A stretch of DNA of 11,545 bases from Bacteroidales bacterium (lineage in GTDB: Bacteria; Bacteroidota; Bacteroidia; Bacteroidales; VadinHA17). Within the stretch, counting starts at the first letter, position 1; the number at the start of each line of letters is the position of its first letter. Under the pieces are notes generated by a model, which saw only the letters and a list, made by a program, of their open reading frames with translations, was not told the origin of the DNA and made no database searches. The translations under genes and the position numbers were made by a program. The stretch covers positions 1 to 11,545 of the forward strand of contig WFRO01000070.1 of assembly GCA_015486475.1 (NCBI GenBank), in the 5' to 3' direction. Positions 6,558 to 11,545 of this stretch are shown piece by piece.

Positions 6558-6664
6558 CTTGCCAGCGGCAAGCCTGCGGTGGGCGGCAAAGCTTCGGGCG
6601 CCTGCGCTACCCTTCGACAGGCTCAGGAACCAGCTTCAGCGACAGCCTTGCCTACCGGCAGGCA
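6558..6664 (+). repeat. GC-rich block of short inverted repeats
   Basis: Contains a perfect stem CTTGCC-AGC-GGCAAG (6558-6572), a CCTTCGACAGGCTCAGGAAC word (6611-6630), and TGCCTACCGGCAGGCA (6649-6664), near-palindromic over 16 bases. I recall words of this kind recurring between genes in many Bacteroidota and other environmental genomes. The block is GC-richer than the sequence around it and has no start codon or coding signature of its own. Confidence 0.55.
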
Positions 6665-6707
6665 GGCGTGCGGGCAAAGGATGAACGACGAACAAATACT
6701 GCGGAGC

Positions 6708-6737
6708 TTGGAACCTGGAAGTAAATTATTATTTTTG
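6708..6737 (+). promoter_or_regulatory. Bacteroidota-type promoter for tpiA
   Basis: TTG at 6708-6710, a 19-bp spacer, then TATTTTTG at 6730-6737, which fits TAnnTTTG exactly. The predicted transcript starts near 6744 and leaves a leader of about 30 nt before the tpiA ATG at 6774. The leader is A/T-rich with no Shine-Dalgarno sequence, as usual for this phylum. Confidence 0.65.
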
Positions 6738-6773
6738 GGAGCTTAAAACGCATAACCTGAAAATAACATTATC

Positions 6774-7535
6774 ATGAGAAAGAACATCGTTGCCGGTAAC
6801 TGGAAAATGAACAAGACCCTGGAAGAGGGTGTTCAACTGGCCCAAGAGATCAATACCCTTGTGGAGCAGGGTATCCCGGAGAATACAGGCGTGATCATCG
6901 CCCCTCCCTACATTCATCTGACAGAGGTAGCCCGACAGATCAACCCCGCTCTTATCAGTCTGTCTGCCCAGAACTGCGCTTCGGAAGATGCCGGAGCCTA
7001 TACCGGCGAGGTATCGGCAGCTATGGTGAGATCGACGGGCGCCACGCATGTGATCATTGGGCATTCAGAGCGCCGCCACTATTTTGGCGAGACCAATCCC
7101 GTCCTGAAGAAAAAGATAGAGCTGGCGCTGGAGAATGAGCTCACACCTATTTATTGTTGTGGGGAGGTGCTGGAAGAAAGAAAATCGGGTGGACACTTTG
7201 ACGTGGTGAAGAAACAGATCTCCGAAGCGCTCTTCTTCCTCGCCCCGGAGGAGTTCGGCCACATCATCATCGCTTATGAACCGGTCTGGGCCATTGGTAC
7301 CGGAGAGACCGCCACGCCGGAGCAGGCACAGGAGATGCATGCTTTCATACGGGGGCTCATCCGGGAACGTTACGGAGAGAAATCAGCCGAAGAGACCACG
7401 ATCCTGTACGGCGGGAGTTGCAAGCCCTCTAATGCCAAAGAGCTCTTTGCCAATCCCGATGTGGACGGCGGCCTGATCGGCGGCGCCTCCCTCAAAGCGG
7501 AAGATTTCTACGCTATTATACAGGCGGCATTGTAG
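6774..7535 (+). CDS. tpiA: Triosephosphate isomerase
   Basis: Interconverts dihydroxyacetone phosphate and glyceraldehyde 3-phosphate in glycolysis and gluconeogenesis; cytoplasmic dimer. The 253 residues match the family. Every active-site element is present: Asn9 and Lys11 in AGNWKMN, His97 in GHSERR (96-101), Glu169 in AYEPVWAIGTG (167-177, which includes the start of the flexible loop), YGGS (212-215) and the phosphate-binding GGAS (236-239). The start at 6774 is fixed by the conserved N-terminal strand. The TAG stop (7533-7535) and the codons for the last Ala-Leu lie inside a 40-bp palindrome. It has its own promoter and is probably monocistronic or loosely coupled to the large gene 114 bp downstream. 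Confidence 0.98.
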   Translation: MRKNIVAGNWKMNKTLEEGVQLAQEINTLVEQGIPENTGVIIAPPYIHLTEVARQINPALISLSAQNCASEDAGAYTGEVSAAMVRSTGATHVIIGHSERRHYFGETNPVLKKKIELALENELTPIYCCGEVLEERKSGGHFDVVKKQISEALFFLAPEEFGHIIIAYEPVWAIGTGETATPEQAQEMHAFIRGLIRERYGEKSAEETTILYGGSCKPSNAKELFANPDVDGGLIGGASLKAEDFYAIIQAAL

Positions 7536-7565
7536 AGACAAGGCATGCCTTGTCTCTACAATGCC
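7526..7565. repeat. Perfect 40-bp palindrome across the tpiA stop codon
   Basis: Left arm GGCATTGTAGAGACAAGG (7526-7543), CATG centre, and the exact reverse complement to 7565. The arms pair over 18 bp. The core TGTAGAGAC...GTCTCTACA resembles a family of dispersed palindromes (GTAGAGACG-type) that I recall from cyanobacterial and Bacteroidota intergenic DNA. The element supplies the tpiA TAG stop. The transcript would fold into a strong hairpin that could protect the 3' end or help termination. The nearest T-run (7582-7587) is 17 bp further on, so it is not a textbook intrinsic terminator. Confidence 0.9.
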
Positions 7566-7604
7566 CCGCGGGATCTTTCTATTTTTTATTTAACCGACAG
7601 TTTT

Positions 7605-7612
7605 TATCTTTA
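7605..7612 (+). promoter_or_regulatory. Possible -7 box for the large secreted protein
   Basis: TATCTTTA, one base off TAnnTTTG, lies in an AT-rich stretch. It would give a transcript starting near 7618 and a 32-nt leader to the ATG at 7650, but too short a leader for the ATG at 7623. No good -33 TTTG is present at the right distance. Confidence 0.3.
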
Positions 7613-7649
7613 TGGTTCAATAATGTTCGGTCAGTGTAGAAGAAACGGC

Positions 7650-10600
7650 ATGAACCATCAACCACGATCCCTGCGGCGTCTTTTTGCTTTTTTGGTCCTT
7701 CTCCCGGGATTGTGGATCTTTTCCTCTTCCGGCTTTGCACAGGTTGGAAAGCCTTTCCCTACCGACACCACCGGTTTTGCGGAGGCTTTCCGCAGCTTTA
7801 TGACCGTCACCCGGCTGAATGACAAGGACATGGCGATGCTGGAAGATTTCCTCCGGCGTGTCTCTTCCGACTCGGGCACGGTCACGGTCGAAAGAAGGGA
7901 TCTCATCCTGCACACCCTCAGCCGCATGAAGAGCAGGAAAGCCCGCCAGGTCCCCCTCTTCACCGATTACATGGAGATCTTCCTCTACCTCGAAGACCAT
8001 TATGCCGGAAAAAACTATTTTGACAACTATGAAAAAGGCCTGCTGGCCCTTCTGGACAACCGGAGAGTCCAGCTGCGCAGCATCCAGCATTTTCTCTCCG
8101 GCATAAAAAATTATCTTCTCTCCCGTCAGCTCTATACCACACGGGCCATGATGTGGGTCACCGATTCAGTGCCTTTCAGGTTCATATACGACTCCGTCTT
8201 TTATATTGTCCCGCAGAAAACACGGATCATGTGCAAAACGAACCGGGATAGCATTATGATCCAGGAAGCCACGGGAAGGTACGCTCCTTTCTCTGCCATG
8301 TGGTACGGAAAAGAAGGAAAAGTCACCTGGCAAAGGGCCGGTTACCCTCCCGATTCCGTGTATGTGCTCCTGCGTGATTACAGAATCAATTTCACCCGTA
8401 ACGGGTACCAACTCGACAGTGTGATGTTCATCAACAAGGCCTACTTCAGGGAACCGATCAAAGGCCGGTTTGAAGACAAGGTCAGTCATATCCCTGTCCC
8501 GGCACGGGCGACATACCCCCGTTTCAACTCCTATGTCAACCGGTTCCGGATCAAGGACCTGTACCCGGGCGTGGACTATGAAGGAGGTTTTTCCATGCAG
8601 GGGGCTGTGGTCAATGGTACCGGTAATCCTTTGCAGCTGGCCTCCGTGCGCTTTACCATCCGCGATACACTCCGCCTACTGGTCCGGTCCGTCTTCTTTG
8701 GAATACATAAGGATCACATCTCCAGCCGGGAATCGGCCATCACCTTTTTCATGGACCAGGACTCGATCTACCATCCCAACATCGCCTTCAACTACAACTC
8801 CCCTAACCACGAGGTATCCCTTTACCAGACGGATAACCTCATGACCACCAGTCCTTATTACGATTCCTACCACAAGCTGAACATTTCGGCCAACCGTTTC
8901 GTCTGGAAGACGGATAAGGACCAGGCGCTCTTCACCCGCCTGCGGGGAACGACCATCGGGGAAGCCCGGTTCTGGTCCACCAACTTTTTCAACGATCAGA
9001 CCTACTACAAGATCCAGTATATGGATGCCCAACACCCTCTCTATCTCCTGAAAAAATTTGCCGACTGGTATTATGCCGATGATTTTCCCGTAGGTGATCT
9101 GGCCAAGTGGATGAATAAGCCCGAGTATCAGGTAAGGCGTATGATCGTCAATCTGGCGATCCTCGGTTTTGTGTTCTATAACCCCGAGACCGGCGAGGTG
9201 ATCCTGAAAAAAGAGCTGTATGATTATCTTGACGCCCATGCCCACAAGATCGACTATGATGTGATGTCTTTCTATTCCCGCACCCATGCCCCCCTCGACA
9301 ATGCCATCCTCGATTTGAAGAATTATGACATGACCATCAACGGCGTCCCCACCATCTTCCTGAGCGACTCGCAGGATGTATCCATCTATCCGGCAGGCAA
9401 CAGGATCATCATGCACAGGAACAGGAGCTTCAGTTTTGACGGGCAGGTCAAGGCAGGCATGAGCATGCTGTACGGGAAAAAGTTCCTGTTCAGTTACGAC
9501 AGCTTCCGCATACAGATGAACAAGATCGACTCCATGAAGTTCATGGCCTACGGCGACAAGGTGGACGATCTGGGCAATCCCGTCCCGGAGAAGATCAACA
9601 ATATCCTGGAGGTGGTAACCGGAGATATTTATATCGACAAGCCGGATAATAAATCCGGCCGGAAAAGATATCCGCAGTTTCCCTTTTTCAGGAGCACCGA
9701 CAGCTCTTATGTCTATTACGATGAGGCCTCCATTTACGACACCATTTACGACCGGAAAGATTTTTACTTTGTGATCGAGCCTTTCACCCTCCACAAACTG
9801 AATGATCTGCAGAAGGAAGACCTCACCTTCAGGGGGGATTTCGTGAGCGGATCGATCTTCCCGCCCATCCCACAGGAGCTGAAGGTACAGGAAGACAACT
9901 CCCTGGGATTTGTCTCGGCCATACCGGAAGACGGTATAGACGTTTATGATGGCAAAGGCAAGTATTTCGACAAGGTCAGCCTCAGCAACCAGGGGCTGGC
10001 AGGTGCCGGGAAGCTTATCTATCTCTCCGCCACTGTGCAGGCGGATACCTTTATTTTCTTCCCCGACTCCATGCTCACGATGTCGCACCACTTTGTACTG
10101 GACACTTCCGAAATCAACGGGAAACGGTTCCCTTCCGTAGCTGCTACGGATGTGAACATCCACTGGTATCCGCACCGCGATGAGATGCAGATCCTCAGGA
10201 TCAAGGATGATCCCGTGCTGTATGGCTCCTATCCCCTCAAAGGGAACATGCTGCTGACGCCGCAGGACCTCACGGCCACGGGTGTCCTCTCCCTGCCGGA
10301 GATGTCCCTTCATTCTTCTCTTTTCCGGCTGGAGGAAAACAGGATCACGGCTGACACCACATTGTTGCAACTGCTGGCCAGAGGGAACGAACAAAAAAAA
10401 CTGCTGGAGGCTGCCTCTGTAAGCACGGTGGTGGATGTTACGGAGAAAACGGCCGTTTACGAATGCCTGAACGATACGCTCCCCGTCTCCCTGCCGGACA
10501 AACGGTGGATCACGTCGCTGGATCACATCTATGTTGATTATGACAAAGGCGTGGCCCGCCTCACCAACGAAAAGAGCAGCGACGACCAGTACCTCCTCTT

Positions 10601-11545
10601 CAAAGACCCGCTGGAGCTGACCGAAAGGTGGCAAAAGCTCCCCACCTTCATTGCCCTGCTGCCCAAAGCCGACACGCTGGGATTCAGCTCCGACTCAGCC
10701 CTCTACGACCTGCAGAGCAACGTCCTCTCGGCCTTTCATGTGGAATTCATTGAGGTGGCCGACGCCCTGATCTATCCCGACTCCATGGCCCTCCGCATTG
10801 AGCCGGGAGGCCGGTTGGGTCAGCTGGAGGATGCCCGCCTGGTGGCCAACAACCGCTATACCCTCGACTCCCTGTCCCTGAAGATCCTTTCCCGGAAGGA
10901 GTTTACAGGATCGGGGAATTACAGCTATGTACAGGACAACGGGGAGGCTGAGACTATCTTTTTCTCAAAGGTTTATGTAGATGATTCCACTTACACACGG
11001 GCACTCACAAAGATAGCTCCGGACCAGCATTTCATGCTCAGCCCTGTGTACGAATATACCGGCAACGTGGAGCTATTCTCCCACCACCCTCATCTGCTCT
11101 TTACCGGCGGCGTTAAGATACAGCATGACTGTGAGGGGCTGCCCCGCAATTTCTTTTCCTTCAGCAGCGAGATCGATCCTGACAGCATCTTCATCCCTGT
11201 AGGCAACGATCTCCGGGACATCCACAGGAAGAAGCTTTATCTCGGTCACATGATCACCAACGACTCCACCCATATCTACCCGGCTTTTCTCTCGCCGCGG
11301 AAACATTACAGTGATGTGGCCATCAGCATGGCCCGGGGCGTGCTTTATTTCGATAAAACATCGGGGCAATACCGGATAGGCAGCCTGGAGAAAGTGCTGA
11401 ACCCTGCCCTGCCGGGCAACTATCTGGCACTTGACAAGAACTATTGCAGGTTGTTCGGCGAAGGTGTGCTCAACCTGAATGTGGACCTGGGCCAGGTAAA
11501 GATCGTCACCGTAGGAAATATCCGGCAGGACATGGAAAAGGATGA
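7650..11545 (+). CDS. Very large secreted beta-rich protein of unknown function (3' truncated)
   Basis: One frame stays open from 7650 to the window edge: 1298 complete codons with no stop. I chose ATG 7650 over in-frame ATG 7623 because it gives a compact signal peptide: RSLRR, a hydrophobic core, and cleavage after GFA with Gln31 as mature start. No lipobox Cys is present. Residues 40-165 look helical. Residues 470-530 (FADWYYADDF to YDYLDAH) look like a small helical, winged-helix-like module. From about 577 the sequence becomes strand-rich with recurring patterns such as FDGQVKAG, YGKKFLFSYDSFRI, SLSNQGLAGAGKLIYL (from about 777), LTATGVLSLPEM and LFTGGVKIQ. This alternation suggests a long beta-helix, jelly-roll or OstA/LptA-like stack. 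I recall similar large hypothetical proteins in Bacteroidota but know no function. Cell-envelope or outer-membrane assembly is speculation. Confidence 0.88.
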   Translation, partial: MNHQPRSLRRLFAFLVLLPGLWIFSSSGFAQVGKPFPTDTTGFAEAFRSFMTVTRLNDKDMAMLEDFLRRVSSDSGTVTVERRDLILHTLSRMKSRKARQVPLFTDYMEIFLYLEDHYAGKNYFDNYEKGLLALLDNRRVQLRSIQHFLSGIKNYLLSRQLYTTRAMMWVTDSVPFRFIYDSVFYIVPQKTRIMCKTNRDSIMIQEATGRYAPFSAMWYGKEGKVTWQRAGYPPDSVYVLLRDYRINFTRNGYQLDSVMFINKAYFREPIKGRFEDKVSHIPVPARATYPRFNSYVNRFRIKDLYPGVDYEGGFSMQGAVVNGTGNPLQLASVRFTIRDTLRLLVRSVFFGIHKDHISSRESAITFFMDQDSIYHPNIAFNYNSPNHEVSLYQTDNLMTTSPYYDSYHKLNISANRFVWKTDKDQALFTRLRGTTIGEARFWSTNFFNDQTYYKIQYMDAQHPLYLLKKFADWYYADDFPVGDLAKWMNKPEYQVRRMIVNLAILGFVFYNPETGEVILKKELYDYLDAHAHKIDYDVMSFYSRTHAPLDNAILDLKNYDMTINGVPTIFLSDSQDVSIYPAGNRIIMHRNRSFSFDGQVKAGMSMLYGKKFLFSYDSFRIQMNKIDSMKFMAYGDKVDDLGNPVPEKINNILEVVTGDIYIDKPDNKSGRKRYPQFPFFRSTDSSYVYYDEASIYDTIYDRKDFYFVIEPFTLHKLNDLQKEDLTFRGDFVSGSIFPPIPQELKVQEDNSLGFVSAIPEDGIDVYDGKGKYFDKVSLSNQGLAGAGKLIYLSATVQADTFIFFPDSMLTMSHHFVLDTSEINGKRFPSVAATDVNIHWYPHRDEMQILRIKDDPVLYGSYPLKGNMLLTPQDLTATGVLSLPEMSLHSSLFRLEENRITADTTLLQLLARGNEQKKLLEAASVSTVVDVTEKTAVYECLNDTLPVSLPDKRWITSLDHIYVDYDKGVARLTNEKSSDDQYLLFKDPLELTERWQKLPTFIALLPKADTLGFSSDSALYDLQSNVLSAFHVEFIEVADALIYPDSMALRIEPGGRLGQLEDARLVANNRYTLDSLSLKILSRKEFTGSGNYSYVQDNGEAETIFFSKVYVDDSTYTRALTKIAPDQHFMLSPVYEYTGNVELFSHHPHLLFTGGVKIQHDCEGLPRNFFSFSSEIDPDSIFIPVGNDLRDIHRKKLYLGHMITNDSTHIYPAFLSPRKHYSDVAISMARGVLYFDKTSGQYRIGSLEKVLNPALPGNYLALDKNYCRLFGEGVLNLNVDLGQVKIVTVGNIRQDMEKD

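Larger units (their letters stand above)
6346..6773. other. Divergent intergenic region upstream of tpiA and the Asp-box gene
   Basis: 428 bp holding a -7 box for the Asp-box gene at its left end, a GC-rich block of short inverted repeats at 6558-6664, and a tpiA promoter at its right end. The stretch 6380-6550 has no feature I recognise. A 112-codon open frame (6386-6724, +) crosses the repeats and is rejected as a gene. Confidence 0.7.

Noticed and set aside
6386..6724. 112-codon plus-strand frame between the Asp-box gene and tpiA
   Set aside because: It crosses repeat words and overlaps both promoter regions; the composition changes abruptly at the repeats and no domain is visible.
7617..8090. 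157-codon minus-strand frame opposite the start of the large gene
   Set aside because: Shadow of the signal peptide and N-terminal region of the large protein; no independent support.
8676..10634. 652-codon open frame on the minus strand
   Set aside because: Antisense to the large secreted protein. The plus-strand frame has a signal peptide and a plausible beta pattern throughout; the antisense frame has no start context or recognisable motif.

Overview
The window reads as chromosomal DNA of a Bacteroidota bacterium with moderately high GC in its genes. Three things point there. Intergenic -7 boxes match or nearly match TAnnTTTG, the form known from Bacteroides-type sigma factors. Starts lack clear Shine-Dalgarno sequences. 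The proteins resemble Bacteroidota families: a CdaA-type diadenylate cyclase next to folP, a secreted Asp-box propeller protein, and a very large secreted protein. I cannot place it below phylum with confidence; an environmental Bacteroidales-like lineage is a guess.

Layout, left to right. (1) Positions 2-595 (+) hold the C-terminal part of a probably secreted protein cut by the window edge. (2) Positions 666-2464 (-) hold folP then cdaA, read leftward and separated almost entirely by an 18-unit heptamer array. (3) tmk (2530-3216, +) diverges from folP across 65 bp that contains a good folP promoter. (4) The 3217-3669 gap between convergent genes is a mosaic of short tandem arrays plus two copies of a 48-bp GC-rich repeat. 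(5) Positions 3670-6345 (-) encode an 891-residue exported protein with about ten Asp-box repeats. (6) The 6346-6773 gap holds two divergent promoters and a GC-rich block of small inverted repeats. (7) tpiA (6774-7535, +) ends inside a perfect 40-bp palindrome. (8) From 7650 (+) one reading frame runs off the right edge: at least 1298 residues of an exported, beta-rich protein of unknown function.

Functionally the known genes are housekeeping: folate synthesis (FolP), dTTP supply (Tmk), c-di-AMP signalling (CdaA) and central carbon metabolism (TpiA). The two long exported proteins act outside the cytoplasm. I see no defence island, phage, transposase, CRISPR array or RNA gene.

The most unusual signal is in the non-coding DNA. 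Several unrelated repeat words occur as tandem arrays that nearly all share a 7-nt period, and in two of them the word changes along the array while the phase is kept. The large protein at the right end is the best candidate for an undescribed protein function.
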